Shown here piece by piece: positions 23,151 to 30,481 of a DNA stretch of 32,510 nt. The stretch covers positions 1-32,510 of the forward strand of contig CAIJXV010000094.1 in assembly GCA_903824675.1 (NCBI GenBank), read 5' to 3'. The notes beneath the pieces are model-generated. The model was not told where the DNA came from, did no database searches, and worked only from the letters and a program-made list of their open reading frames with translations. Each line of letters starts with the position of its first letter. Position 1 is the stretch's first letter. This DNA is from an uncultured bacterium (GTDB lineage: Bacteria > Verrucomicrobiota > Kiritimatiellia > CAIKKV01 > CAIJXV01). A program made the translations under genes and the position numbers.

Positions 23151-25553
23151 ATGGCCATCCGATACGAACCGAAAGAGCATATTCAACTTATCGAGAATGC
23201 GCCGCGTGCCGAGGGAATCCTCGACCAGCGCGAAATCACCATACAGTCCTATCAGACAAGCGTGCCATTCGAGTTCGCCAAGTTGGATGCGGACTTGGAG
23301 ACGGCATGGCTTTCCCCCACTACCCGTTTGGGTGTGTTTTTTCGCAGTTCCTCATCCGAGGCAGACGGCTGTGCTGCCGTGCTCGGGTTTCAAGACCAAC
23401 TCACGGTTCGCGCCTACAATTACGACGAACGAACGCCGCTCTGGTACTCATGGAAGGACGTGGTGGTGGATACTGCGTCCATACGTTACTTCAGAGGCGT
23501 TGATGGGTTGCTGTGGTTCATCACCACGGGCGGCGGACGGCGAATCACGGAAGAGAAACTGGCGGAGTTCAACAGCACCTTCCTGGGAATCCCGCCAGCG
23601 GCCGTTACCAAGCAACTGTTCGACCTGGCAAAGTTGCGCGAACTGTGTTTCTGCCGTTTTGTAAGCCGCCTCTACATGGTGCGGTTTACGGATCCTTCCG
23701 GCAAGGAGTACCAGAGCATTGACCATGCGCTCTTCCAGAGCAGGGAATATATCGATCCCGAGACACCGCGCCTGAGGGAGGTGGGTGCCGATAATCATGT
23801 CAAAATCGAGTCCTTTGACTCGGACATAGACGTGCGATGCAGTGATCTCGCGGCACCGGTGCGGGTACGTTTTTTCATAAGAGGCCTTTCAGGCGCATTG
23901 CGGTTACGATTCCCGAGACTTGTCCTTAAGAGCGGCACACAGAAACCCGAAAAACAGGTAGAAGCCTTCTACCGAATCGTCAATGCGACAAGGGATTCGA
24001 TCCTTGACGCAAACTACTATCAGGAAAACCAGGATTCGCTGGAATTTTTGCATAATACGGACCAGGACCTATTTCCCGAGACGGTGAATCTCTCATCGTT
24101 TCGAAAGGTGTTGAACAAGCCGGAGAGGTTGGAGAAGTTCTTTGCCGGATTAAACCTGAGCGGACAGAAGAACGAATGGGCGCCGCATCTGCTGGCGGTC
24201 GACCAATTAATGATGACGGATACAGTGAGCGGGCATGTTAAAGACCTGGTGGGCTCCATGGCCACCGACAATCCGCAACTGGCGACTAAACTTCTGGATG
24301 TGTGCCGACTTGACGCAAGGTTGTCACGTCTCGGGGCGATGACAGCAGCGATCGTGTGCGCGAAACTGCATGCGGTACCCACCGAAACGCGCGCGCAGGC
24401 CGAGGGAGCGTTCCTGGCATGGGCAGTCGAGCGCGAGAAAGCTGGATGGGACGTGGATGCCGACACCGGGGAGATCGCCGTGCTGAAATGGCGAGGACGG
24501 ATGGACAGTCTGACCCTTGGGCTACGGATGAAGGTGATGGCGAACCTAATGGACCAGGTTCATGCGAGACTGACGGGGGCGGAAGGAGACGTCGGCCTGC
24601 TTTTGAACAAGTTTAACTGGTGCGTTGAGGCCGCCAAGGAGTTGCCAGCAAATCATGCGGAATGCCCAGTATCGCTACGGCTGATCATTGAGGGGAAAGT
24701 TCCGATGACTGTCGGGGATGGGAACAAGGTACTGAGGGAGCCCGTGTATGATCTGGCAGCGCTCGATGCGGAGGTGTTGAGACATTTCGGACTCGCCCTG
24801 TGGCCATTGATGACTCCGGTGCGACAGAACGGGAAGATTGTGATTGCCAATTTGGGTATTGGTACGGCCCGATCCATTCGCATTTTGCGAGCGGGCGAAC
24901 TTTTCGGCGTAAACGACACGCCCAGCGTGGATCTTGGTCCCGGCAAGGAAATCACGCTATCCGTCAAAGGCGACCCCACTGCGATTGAGATAATTTTCAC
25001 GAAGTTTGGGAAGGAACGACGCGCCACATTGCCAGTGGTTGCGGCACAAACTGCAACTGGCACCCACGGGCAACAGGCCCCTGGAACGTCTGTCGAAGCA
25101 GCGAAGTTGGACGCGATTATCGGCCAAGTTCAGGACCTGAAAGGTGTTGTGTTTCAAGCTGTGGATGAGACCGGACGGTTGAGAACCGAATCGGACAGAC
25201 GCAAGCTTGTCATCGAAGAGATGGCTGACGGGCCAGACAAATTCCTCGCTGGGATGCGTGCGCGGATTACCGGGTCTGAGAACCTGAATCTTTTCATGTC
25301 TTTGATAGAGAAAACGGTGTTGGATGGGCAGAAAGAATATCTGTCCTATACTGAAATCGGCAGACGACTGGGTGGTGTCACCAAGCAGGCAATCGGGGCG
25401 CGTGTAACGCTGTTCAAGGGAAAATACCCCGAGGTATGGGACTACGTGGATGCGGTGCGTAATCCTGAGAAGCCAGTTGATTTTTCAGAGTTGGCCCCTT
25501 CCGATCGCCGCAAACGCGGCATCGATGAATCCTACAACTACGACGCAAATTAA
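23151..25553 (+). CDS. Large protein of unknown function in the defence cargo
   Basis: An 800-aa protein I do not recognise. AGGAG lies 7 bases before the ATG. No signal peptide, membrane span, Walker motif or obvious nuclease motif is visible. The N-terminal 270 residues look beta-rich (GVFFRSSSSEADGCAAVLGF, then a Tyr/Trp-rich stretch). The middle 280-560 is helical. Residues 570-650 look like a beta-sandwich (IVIANLGIGTARSIRILRAG). A Gln/Thr-rich linker follows, then a helix DAIIGQVQDLKGVVFQAVDE. The C-terminus has an HTH-like segment YLSYTEIGRRLGGVTKQAI (about 736-754). It has its own transcription unit between two terminators. Position among defence genes suggests a defence or regulatory role; this is inference. 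Confidence 0.8.
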   Translation: MAIRYEPKEHIQLIENAPRAEGILDQREITIQSYQTSVPFEFAKLDADLETAWLSPTTRLGVFFRSSSSEADGCAAVLGFQDQLTVRAYNYDERTPLWYSWKDVVVDTASIRYFRGVDGLLWFITTGGGRRITEEKLAEFNSTFLGIPPAAVTKQLFDLAKLRELCFCRFVSRLYMVRFTDPSGKEYQSIDHALFQSREYIDPETPRLREVGADNHVKIESFDSDIDVRCSDLAAPVRVRFFIRGLSGALRLRFPRLVLKSGTQKPEKQVEAFYRIVNATRDSILDANYYQENQDSLEFLHNTDQDLFPETVNLSSFRKVLNKPERLEKFFAGLNLSGQKNEWAPHLLAVDQLMMTDTVSGHVKDLVGSMATDNPQLATKLLDVCRLDARLSRLGAMTAAIVCAKLHAVPTETRAQAEGAFLAWAVEREKAGWDVDADTGEIAVLKWRGRMDSLTLGLRMKVMANLMDQVHARLTGAEGDVGLLLNKFNWCVEAAKELPANHAECPVSLRLIIEGKVPMTVGDGNKVLREPVYDLAALDAEVLRHFGLALWPLMTPVRQNGKIVIANLGIGTARSIRILRAGELFGVNDTPSVDLGPGKEITLSVKGDPTAIEIIFTKFGKERRATLPVVAAQTATGTHGQQAPGTSVEAAKLDAIIGQVQDLKGVVFQAVDETGRLRTESDRRKLVIEEMADGPDKFLAGMRARITGSENLNLFMSLIEKTVLDGQKEYLSYTEIGRRLGGVTKQAIGARVTLFKGKYPEVWDYVDAVRNPEKPVDFSELAPSDRRKRGIDESYNYDAN

Positions 25554-25573
25554 TCCCGTCAATTGACGGGATT
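25552..25573. promoter_or_regulatory. Perfect 22-bp palindrome at the end of the 800-aa gene
   Basis: AATCCCGTCAA is followed at once by its exact complement with no spacer, starting inside the TAA stop codon. With no T-run after it and a full terminator 24 bp further on, it looks more like a dimeric-protein binding site or part of a double hairpin than a terminator itself. Confidence 0.5.
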
Positions 25574-25596
25574 GACGCTGCTAACTCCCTGAATTT

Positions 25597-25630
25597 GAGG
25601 AGGTTGCTTCGGCAACCTCCTCTTTTTTTT
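25597..25630 (+). terminator. Strong Rho-independent terminator
   Basis: An 11-bp perfect stem (25597-25607 with 25612-25622) is capped by a TTCG tetraloop and followed by eight T residues (25623-25630). It separates the defence cargo from the replication module. Confidence 0.92.
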
Positions 25631-25770
25631 GACCTCCCCGGAAACATGTAGGGCTGCAACGCCGTGAACGATGGCAACGAGATCGATCACCGCAAGCGGT
25701 CCCCGTGAAAAGCCGGCTTCCTGTTGATTTACCGGCTATTGGTGAAACAGCATTCAGAACGGAGGTCGAC

Positions 25771-25902
25771 ATGAAGAAAAGCAAGCGATTCGATCAGTTG
25801 ATGGCCTTGGCGCTAGATGGCGATGAGTCGGCTCCCGGTGACCTGTGGTTGGAGTTCGGCTATCGGTTCCCTTTGCAGGCGGAGGGCTCCACCCATGAGT
25901 GA
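25771..25902 (+). CDS. Small 43-aa protein before the HTH gene
   Basis: A short frame starting at ATG 25771 with GGAGG 5 bases upstream. It reads MKKSKRFDQLMALALDGDES and ends QAEGSTHE. It is acidic and helical in part, with no recognisable domain. Its stop overlaps the start of the next gene (ATGAGTGA), and it begins the replication-module transcription unit. Good ribosome-binding sites on both genes support real expression. It may be a leader protein for coupling or a small regulator; its function is unknown. Confidence 0.6.
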   Translation: MKKSKRFDQLMALALDGDESAPGDLWLEFGYRFPLQAEGSTHE

Positions 25903-26347
25903 CCTGACCGGCGAATTGTTGGCGGCGGTGGTGGCGGCGCCGGATGCGCGGAAGCGTGAGGCGTTGAAGGTGCTACGGGGGGAACTTCCACCCGCTGATG
26001 CGGAGACCCTTCGACGGTGCTCAGGGCAAGCAGAACCGTACCTGACACTCCGGGAAGTCGGACGGCGGTTGGGCGTGAGTCCCTGTTCGTTATGGCGGTG
26101 GGGCGTGCCGGGACACGAACTCGGGGGGCGTCGTCGGTTCCGGATGAGTGAGGTCGAGGCGTACCTGGCGGGTGAAGAATTCAAGCAAAGGGCCTCCAAT
26201 CTGAAAGAAGATCGGCGGGATGCCAGCCTCCTCCGCACGGAGGCTACGGCGAGCGGCCCGGCTTCGCCCGAAGCGGGCTACGCCGCGGCGACCCGGCTTG
26301 TGCCAGATCGAAAGGAGGTGAAGGCGGGGATCGGGCAAAGGGCATAG
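25895..26347 (+). CDS. Helix-turn-helix protein with a repeat-derived C-terminus
   Basis: A 150-aa protein. GGAGGG lies 8 bases before ATG 25895. The middle contains an excisionase/AlpA-type helix-turn-helix, YLTLREVGRRLGVSPCSLWR, followed by the wing LGGRRRFRMSEVEAYLAGEE (about residues 49-92). A CCCTTCGAC repeat (26007-26031) forms residues 38-46 just before the HTH. The tail from about residue 108 is encoded by palindromic GC-rich repeats (26222-26298), so the native protein probably ended near there. It may act as an excision factor or regulator of the replication genes. Confidence 0.75.
   Translation: MSDLTGELLAAVVAAPDARKREALKVLRGELPPADAETLRRCSGQAEPYLTLREVGRRLGVSPCSLWRWGVPGHELGGRRRFRMSEVEAYLAGEEFKQRASNLKEDRRDASLLRTEATASGPASPEAGYAAATRLVPDRKEVKAGIGQRA
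26007..26031. repeat. CCCTTCGAC...CTCAGGGC repeat, copy 2
   Basis: CCCTTCGACGGTGCTCAGGG followed by CAAGC. It lies inside the HTH gene and keeps the frame. It differs from copies 1 and 3 mainly in the central four bases. Confidence 0.6.
26222..26298. repeat. Palindromic GC-rich repeats in the HTH gene tail
   Basis: CCTCCGCACGGAGGCTACGG and CCGGCTTCGCCCGAAGCGGG form back-to-back hairpins. The GGCTACGGCG part recurs at 26669-26694 in non-coding DNA. They look like dispersed palindromic elements that have extended the coding frame. Confidence 0.5.
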
Positions 26348-26388
26348 GGCAGAGGGCCCTGTGATCAGTGATCGGTGATCAGTAAACA
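26333..26388. repeat. Heptanucleotide array in the gap before the membrane protein gene
   Basis: Period-7 units: GGGCAAA, GGGCATA, GGGCAGA, GGGCCCT, then GTGATCA, GTGATCG, GTGATCA, GTAAACA. It begins in the last codons of the HTH gene. This is the typical look of short tandemly repeated (STRR-like) elements. Confidence 0.7.
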
Positions 26389-26418
26389 TCGAAAATCAAT
26401 AGTCGAAAGGACAAGGAC

Positions 26419-26652
26419 ATGAATGGGACGACAAAGACGAAACAGGAGAAGTTGATTCAGTTGTTGGGTGGAATGCGGAGGCTGGGATTGTTCCTGCTCG
26501 GTGTGGGTGTTTACGCCGTCGTTTTGGCGAGCGTCTTCTACCTGTTGTTTGAGGCTGCCGCGAAGGGACGCATCTGCGTTAGCGATGCGGTCTTCTTCGC
26601 TGTGATGTGGGCGTCGATGGCGCAGGCGTTCCTTTTCGCCGCGTGTGTGTGA
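26419..26652 (+). CDS. Small membrane protein with two transmembrane helices
   Basis: A 77-aa protein with a basic N-terminus (TKTKQEKLIQLLGGMRR) followed by helix 1 (about residues 22-48, GLFLLGVGVYAVVLASVFYL) and helix 2 (about 57-77, AVFFAVMWASMAQAFLFAA). The AAAGGACAAGGAC before the ATG provides a ribosome-binding site. I recognise no family. By size and position in a replication module it might be a phage-type inner-membrane or superinfection protein, but nothing in the sequence shows that. Confidence 0.6.
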   Translation: MNGTTKTKQEKLIQLLGGMRRLGLFLLGVGVYAVVLASVFYLLFEAAAKGRICVSDAVFFAVMWASMAQAFLFAACV

Positions 26653-26668
26653 GTGAAATCAAAATGAT

Positions 26669-26694
26669 CCGCCTACGCATCAAGGCTACGGCGG
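26669..26694. repeat. Palindromic repeat CCGCC...GGCGG
   Basis: CCGCCTACGC and GCTACGGCGG flank ATCAAG and form an imperfect hairpin between two genes. It matches the GGCTACGGCG part of the repeats at 26222-26298. Confidence 0.5.
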
Positions 26695-26713
26695 TCTAAC
26701 GGGAGTTACAAAA

Positions 26714-27376
26714 ATGGCAATTCTGCAACAGCCGGTGGTTGGTGGAAATGTGTTCGGGGATGAGATTGGCGATGACCTGGCTCCGGCCGGGACGTTCATG
26801 GCGACGGTAATCGACATCCGCGATGAGTTCGGGGTTCAGCGTACGAAGTTCCAGAGCACGGAGACCGAGATGGTTGATCTGACGACCTTCCTGTTCGGGT
26901 TCCGTGACGCACAGGGATTCGAGCATCGCGTCGCGAGTCGGCGCATGAAAATCAGTGGGAACGAGAAGTCATCGCTCTTCGCGTTCCTGAAAAGTCTGCT
27001 CGGACGGGCTCCGACGTTTGGGTGGGATTACTGTGAACTGAGGGACGCACAGTGCCTCCTGACGGTGGAGCATATCCAGCGGCGGGATGGTACGGGTGTG
27101 TTCGCCGCGATCGCGGCGTTGAGCCCGGTGCCCCAGGGGATGGGGAATGGGCAGGTTTCAGGGGGCGGGGTTCAGGGGTCAGGAGGAAGCCCCCCACCCC
27201 GGTCCACTCTCTCGCGGGGAGAGGGAGGTCAGGGAGCGGCGGGCGGCTTGAGGCCACAGTCGGCACGGCCCGTAGGGCCTGCGCCCGTCAGGCCGGCCGC
27301 AAGGCCCTTCGACAACGCTCAGGGCAGGCCAAACGCGCCGAGTTCGGCGCCAGTAAACGATCCGATCCCGTTTTGA
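26714..27376 (+). CDS. Single-stranded-DNA-binding-like protein with a repeat-rich tail
   Basis: A 220-aa protein; GGGAG lies before the ATG. The first 140 residues look like one small beta-rich domain: LAPAGTFMATVIDIRDEFGV opens it, as in phage ssDNA-binding or DUF669-type proteins that sit beside nuclease and polymerase genes. KSSLFAFLKSLLGRAPTFGW follows. After residue 145 the protein is made of repeats: a heptanucleotide array gives GGGVQGSGGSPPP, and a CCCTTCGAC element gives RPFDNAQGRP. It ends NDPIPF, an acidic-hydrophobic tip like that of SSB proteins. Its neighbours (nuclease, polymerase, primase) support a role in replication. The ssDNA binding is inferred, not shown. Confidence 0.6.
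   Translation: MAILQQPVVGGNVFGDEIGDDLAPAGTFMATVIDIRDEFGVQRTKFQSTETEMVDLTTFLFGFRDAQGFEHRVASRRMKISGNEKSSLFAFLKSLLGRAPTFGWDYCELRDAQCLLTVEHIQRRDGTGVFAAIAALSPVPQGMGNGQVSGGGVQGSGGSPPPRSTLSRGEGGQGAAGGLRPQSARPVGPAPVRPAARPFDNAQGRPNAPSSAPVNDPIPF
27154..27188. repeat. Heptanucleotide array inside the SSB-like gene
   Basis: Units GTTTCAG, GGGGCGG, GGTTCAG, GGGTCAG and GAGGAAG run at period 7. The frame is kept and gives the peptide GVQGSG. Confidence 0.7.
27305..27330. repeat. CCCTTCGAC...CTCAGGGC repeat, copy 3
   Basis: CCCTTCGACAACGCTCAGGG followed by CAGGCC. It lies inside the SSB-like gene tail and keeps the frame. Confidence 0.6.
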
Positions 27377-27396
27377 TGGAATAGGAAGAACAACTA

Positions 27397-27437
27397 AAGG
27401 CGGTGGCGACCTGGCAACGGGTCGCCCCGCCTTGAGG
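27397..27437 (+). promoter_or_regulatory. Leader hairpin before the nuclease gene
   Basis: AAGGCGG and GGCGACC (27397-27411, one bulged T) pair fully with GGTCGCC and CCGCCTT (27420-27433) around an 8-nt loop. The ribosome-binding site GAGG (27434-27437) follows at once. There is no T-run, so it is more likely a translation-controlling or mRNA-processing hairpin than a terminator. Confidence 0.5.
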
Positions 27438-27445
27438 TAATCACA

Positions 27446-28252
27446 ATGGCAGTTTTGAGCAAGAACACGATTAAGGCGGGGCATTGGTATGCCCCAGATG
27501 GGACGCCGATGCACCGGATGCCGACGGCAGATGGTTCTGGCGAGCGGATTACGACGATTCGGGATGCGAAGCGGATGGGGCTCTTCCCCAGTGTGACAAG
27601 CATTCTGGGCATCCTGGCAAAGCCGGGTTTGGAGACCTGGAAGCTGAACCAGATGGCGCTGGCGACGCTCCGGACGCCGAAAGGAGAAGAGGAAGGCGAT
27701 GAGTACTGGTGCAACCGCGTTCGTAACGCGGCGTTTGAGCAGGTCGAGGAGGCTGCCGATCTCGGGGGCATGATCCACGGGGCGCTGGAAGCAGCGATGG
27801 CCGGGGAGGCATTCGATCCGGCGTTGGCCGTTTACGTGGATCCGGTTCTCGCGTGGAAGGGAAAGACGGGGATCGAGATTCTGGAGCGGGAGGCGCGGCT
27901 GGTGAATACGGCGAACGGGTTCGCCGGCACGGCGGACGTTCTGTTCCGGTACGGTCAGAACGGCATCGGCATCCTGGATTACAAGACGAGGAAGACCCAG
28001 CCGGGCAAACCGGTCGGGGCGTATGAGGACCAGGCGATGCAGCTCGCGGCGTATGCCGCGACCTACTGGGGCGAGGCGGAGGTCGGGCGGGTGCTGGCGG
28101 CGAATGTGTTTATCAGTACGACGGAACCGGGTCGGGTGGAGGTGGTGAAGCATGCGAATCCGGAGAGGGATTGGCAGGCGTTCAAGCTCATCGCGGCCTT
28201 CTGGCGGTACGTCAAAGGCTATGACCCCCGCGCCGCCGCGCAGGCGGCATGA
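27446..28252 (+). CDS. Cas4/RecB-like PD-(D/E)xK nuclease
   Basis: A 268-aa nuclease. The active-site series of the RecB/Cas4 group is visible: His111 in GGMIHGALE, Glu149 in EREARLV, Asp164 in GTADVLF, Asp178-Tyr-Lys180 in GILDYKTRK, and Gln196...Tyr203 in EDQAMQLAAYA. An upstream LFPSVTSILGILAKPGLETW matches the helical start of phage exonucleases of this kind. The four-cysteine iron-sulfur cluster of true Cas4 is not seen. With an SSB-like protein before it and a polymerase after it, a role in recombination or processing of replicating element DNA is likely. Confidence 0.85.
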   Translation: MAVLSKNTIKAGHWYAPDGTPMHRMPTADGSGERITTIRDAKRMGLFPSVTSILGILAKPGLETWKLNQMALATLRTPKGEEEGDEYWCNRVRNAAFEQVEEAADLGGMIHGALEAAMAGEAFDPALAVYVDPVLAWKGKTGIEILEREARLVNTANGFAGTADVLFRYGQNGIGILDYKTRKTQPGKPVGAYEDQAMQLAAYAATYWGEAEVGRVLAANVFISTTEPGRVEVVKHANPERDWQAFKLIAAFWRYVKGYDPRAAAQAA

Positions 28253-28276
28253 GGGCTATGGCATGACGTCTCAAGA

Positions 28277-28446
28277 GCGTTGCGCATTTCGTGGGCAAAG
28301 CGGTGGGGTGATCTCGCCCCATCCGCTGCGTTCTCGGGAGTGCCGCGTATACGTATACAGCGGCACCCCCGACGCCTTGCGGCTGAAACAAGCTGACCCC
28401 GCCATTTTCCCATCCCGGCAAAGCCGGGCAACGAAATGCGCAACGC
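28277..28446. repeat. 170-bp segment bounded by perfect 16-bp inverted repeats
   Basis: GCGTTGCGCATTTCGT (28277-28292) and its exact complement (28431-28446) bound a segment with three internal hairpins: GCGG-GGGG/CCCC-CCGC (about 28300-28325), GTGCCGC/GCGGCAC around GTATACGTATAC (28339-28366) and CCCGGC-AAA-GCCGGG (28415-28429). It has no coding content I can support. It could be a small non-autonomous mobile repeat or a structured origin. No target-site duplication is obvious. Confidence 0.5.
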
Positions 28447-28449
28447 GGT

Positions 28450-28544
28450 TTGCCCCATCGCGCAGACGCGATGGAAAAGACATTCCAGGACCTGCGGGGA
28501 CCGACATGCGCGTCACAGATTGCCCCATCGCGGGAACGCGATGG
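28450..28544. promoter_or_regulatory. Two identical-stem hairpins 70 bp apart before the polymerase gene
   Basis: TTGCCCCATCGCG occurs at 28450-28462 and 28520-28532. Each copy forms an 8-bp perfect hairpin CCATCGCG/CGCGATGG, with loops CAGA and GGAA, at 28455-28474 and 28525-28544. The second ends 14 bp before the polymerase start. They could be iterons, an origin element or mRNA hairpins. Confidence 0.5.
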
Positions 28545-28558
28545 ATTGGGAGTTCAAA

Positions 28559-30475
28559 ATGACGATGCCAAAGGCCAAGCGAGTAACACCTGTGGAATGG
28601 GCTGACGGAAGTGTCGGGCCGGTGGCGACGCCGGTTTCCGGCGTCGTTGGGGTGGACTTTGAGACCTTCTATTCGTCCACTTACTCGGTCAGGCAGATGG
28701 GGAATTGGGCATATTGCCATGACAAGCGGTTCAACGCCTGGGCGGTGAGTGTGTCGAATGGGGCGCGAACCTATGTATGCACACCGGCGGAGTTCCCCTG
28801 GGGAACGATCGCCGGGCGGGAGTGGGTCAGCCACAACCGCGAGTTTGATGAGGCGGTCTTCTTGCGGTTGGTGGAGTTGGGGATCATCGGCCGCGACGGA
28901 GCACGTCCCTCCAGCTGGCACTGCTCGGCTGCGCTTTGCGCGTTCCTGCAACTGCCCCGCGACCTGGCGGGCGCGGCATGGGCGGTGTTTGGGGTGGAGT
29001 TGGATAAAAGCGTGCGGTCGCGCGCGAAGGGCAAACAAAAGGGTTCAGGGGTCGGGGTTCAGGGTTCACTGTTTACAGATGGAATCTCGGATTCTGAGCA
29101 GGATTACGCGGCGACCGATGCGGAGATGGCGCTGGCGTTATGGCGGGAACTGGAGAAGCACTGGCCGGCGCACGAGCGTCGGTTGTTCGACTTGACGTGT
29201 GACATGGGGCGGCAAGGTGTTTGGGTGGACTGGGATTATATCGAAGCGAACCTGACGGAATTGAACAATACAGTCGTGAATGTCGGAGGTTCCCTCCCCT
29301 GGCGACCGGCGTTGTCCATCCCGAAGTTTGAGGAAGCGTGCACAGCAATCGGAACGCCCCCACCGCGGTCCACATCGGCCAGTGATCCTGATTTCTTGAC
29401 GTGGGTGCGCGAGCAGATTCGGAGTGAGGCCGTAACCTGGGTACGTTACATGCAGCGGATTCGTTCCGCCAATCGGACCGCAAAGGTTTTGGAGAGTATG
29501 CAGGCACGGCGAATGCCGGACTGCCGCATGGCCTATGAACTCAAGTATTTCGGCGCGAGCACGGGGCGATGGTCGGGCGGCGGTGGTCTGAACGTTCAGA
29601 ACTTCAACCGCAAACCGGCGGAGGGCGTAGACCTACGCCGGTGTATCACGGCGCCGCCGGGGTTCGTTTTGGCGGTGGTGGATTACTCGCAGATCGAGAG
29701 TCGGGTGTTGCTGTTCTTGGCCGGAGATGCCGAGACCCTGGACATGTTCCGGGCGAATCCGGAGGCGGATGCCTATGAGATTCATGCGCGGGCCACCATG
29801 GGATGGAAGCCGGAAGACGGGGTTCAGGGTTCGGGGTTTAGTGGAGAAGAGACCTTGAAGGAATACTGCGAGCGGACTGGATCGGGTCTGCGGCAGTTGG
29901 CAAAGGCCCGGGTGCTTGGGTTGGGTTTTGGTTGCGGGGCGCGGCGTTTCGTCGAGGTTGCGAAGGTCATGGCCGGGCTGGAGATCGGCGAGGAAGAGTC
30001 CGAGCGGATCGTCCGGGAGTTCCGGGAATCAAACCCAAAGATCGTGTCGCTGTGGCAGAACCTTAACGATGCCTGTGCGTCTTGCGATGGCGGCAAGTAC
30101 CTTCTCCCTCTTCCCTGCACCCAGGTCAACCCGGAACTCGGTCGGTTTCTGATCTATCGGGATGTGAAGGCGGATTCTGAAGGCATCGAATGCACGGTCG
30201 GGGGCGAACGGATTCGTGTCTATGGCGGGTTGCTTGCCGAGAACTGGACACAGGCGACGGCACGGGATGTCCTGGCATCGGCCTGGTTGCGGTGTGATGC
30301 ACAAGGTTTCCGGCCCGTGTTGAGCGTGCATGACGAGTTGGTCTTTGAAGTGCCGGAGGCATCCGCCGAGGAGAATCTGAGGCGGATTGTCGGGATTCTG
30401 GAGGAGCCGTTGTCATGGGCGCCGGGGTTGCCCCTGCGTGCTGACGGCAAGCTTTGTTCGGTCTATGCCAAGTAG
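28559..30475 (+). CDS. Family A DNA polymerase with 3'-5' exonuclease domain (phage/plasmid type)
   Basis: A 638-aa polymerase. The ATG at 28559 follows GGGAG with a 6-base spacer; earlier in-frame ATGs lie within the hairpin region. The exonuclease domain has VDFETFY (Asp33, Glu35), SHNREFD (91-97) and DYAATD (182-187). The polymerase domain has motif A VDYSQIES (374-381), motif B LAKARVLGLGFGCG (447-460, Lys449) and motif C SVHDELVF (589-596). It lacks the 5' nuclease domain of bacterial Pol I and is the size of phage replicative polymerases. Two heptanucleotide arrays add GSGVGVQGS (162-170) and GVQGSGF (421-427), both outside the catalytic motifs. The second sits just before motif B, within the fingers domain. 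Confidence 0.93.
   Translation: MTMPKAKRVTPVEWADGSVGPVATPVSGVVGVDFETFYSSTYSVRQMGNWAYCHDKRFNAWAVSVSNGARTYVCTPAEFPWGTIAGREWVSHNREFDEAVFLRLVELGIIGRDGARPSSWHCSAALCAFLQLPRDLAGAAWAVFGVELDKSVRSRAKGKQKGSGVGVQGSLFTDGISDSEQDYAATDAEMALALWRELEKHWPAHERRLFDLTCDMGRQGVWVDWDYIEANLTELNNTVVNVGGSLPWRPALSIPKFEEACTAIGTPPPRSTSASDPDFLTWVREQIRSEAVTWVRYMQRIRSANRTAKVLESMQARRMPDCRMAYELKYFGASTGRWSGGGGLNVQNFNRKPAEGVDLRRCITAPPGFVLAVVDYSQIESRVLLFLAGDAETLDMFRANPEADAYEIHARATMGWKPEDGVQGSGFSGEETLKEYCERTGSGLRQLAKARVLGLGFGCGARRFVEVAKVMAGLEIGEEESERIVREFRESNPKIVSLWQNLNDACASCDGGKYLLPLPCTQVNPELGRFLIYRDVKADSEGIECTVGGERIRVYGGLLAENWTQATARDVLASAWLRCDAQGFRPVLSVHDELVFEVPEASAEENLRRIVGILEEPLSWAPGLPLRADGKLCSVYAK
29041..29075. repeat. Heptanucleotide array 1 inside the polymerase gene
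   Basis: Units GGGTTCA, GGGGTCG, GGGTTCA, GGGTTCA and CTGTTTA at period 7. It lies between the second and third exonuclease motifs and keeps the frame. Confidence 0.75.
29819..29841. repeat. Heptanucleotide array 2 inside the polymerase gene
   Basis: Units GGGGTTC, AGGGTTC and GGGGTTT, about three repeats of 7 bp (21 bp, seven codons), inserted between motif A and motif B without changing frame. Confidence 0.7.
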
Positions 30476-30481
30476 AAAGGG

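Noticed and set aside
26333-26388. Heptamer array as a CRISPR array
   Set aside because: Units are 7 bp and contiguous with no spacers, and no cas genes are present; the Cas4-like nuclease lacks the cysteine cluster.
27179-28153. A 324-codon minus-strand open frame across the nuclease gene
   Set aside because: Arg/Pro-rich composition and antisense to a nuclease with a complete active site.
28436-28558. Longer N-terminus of the DNA polymerase from upstream in-frame ATGs
   Set aside because: That segment is made of hairpin repeats and has no ribosome-binding site, whereas ATG 28559 has GGGAG at the right distance.
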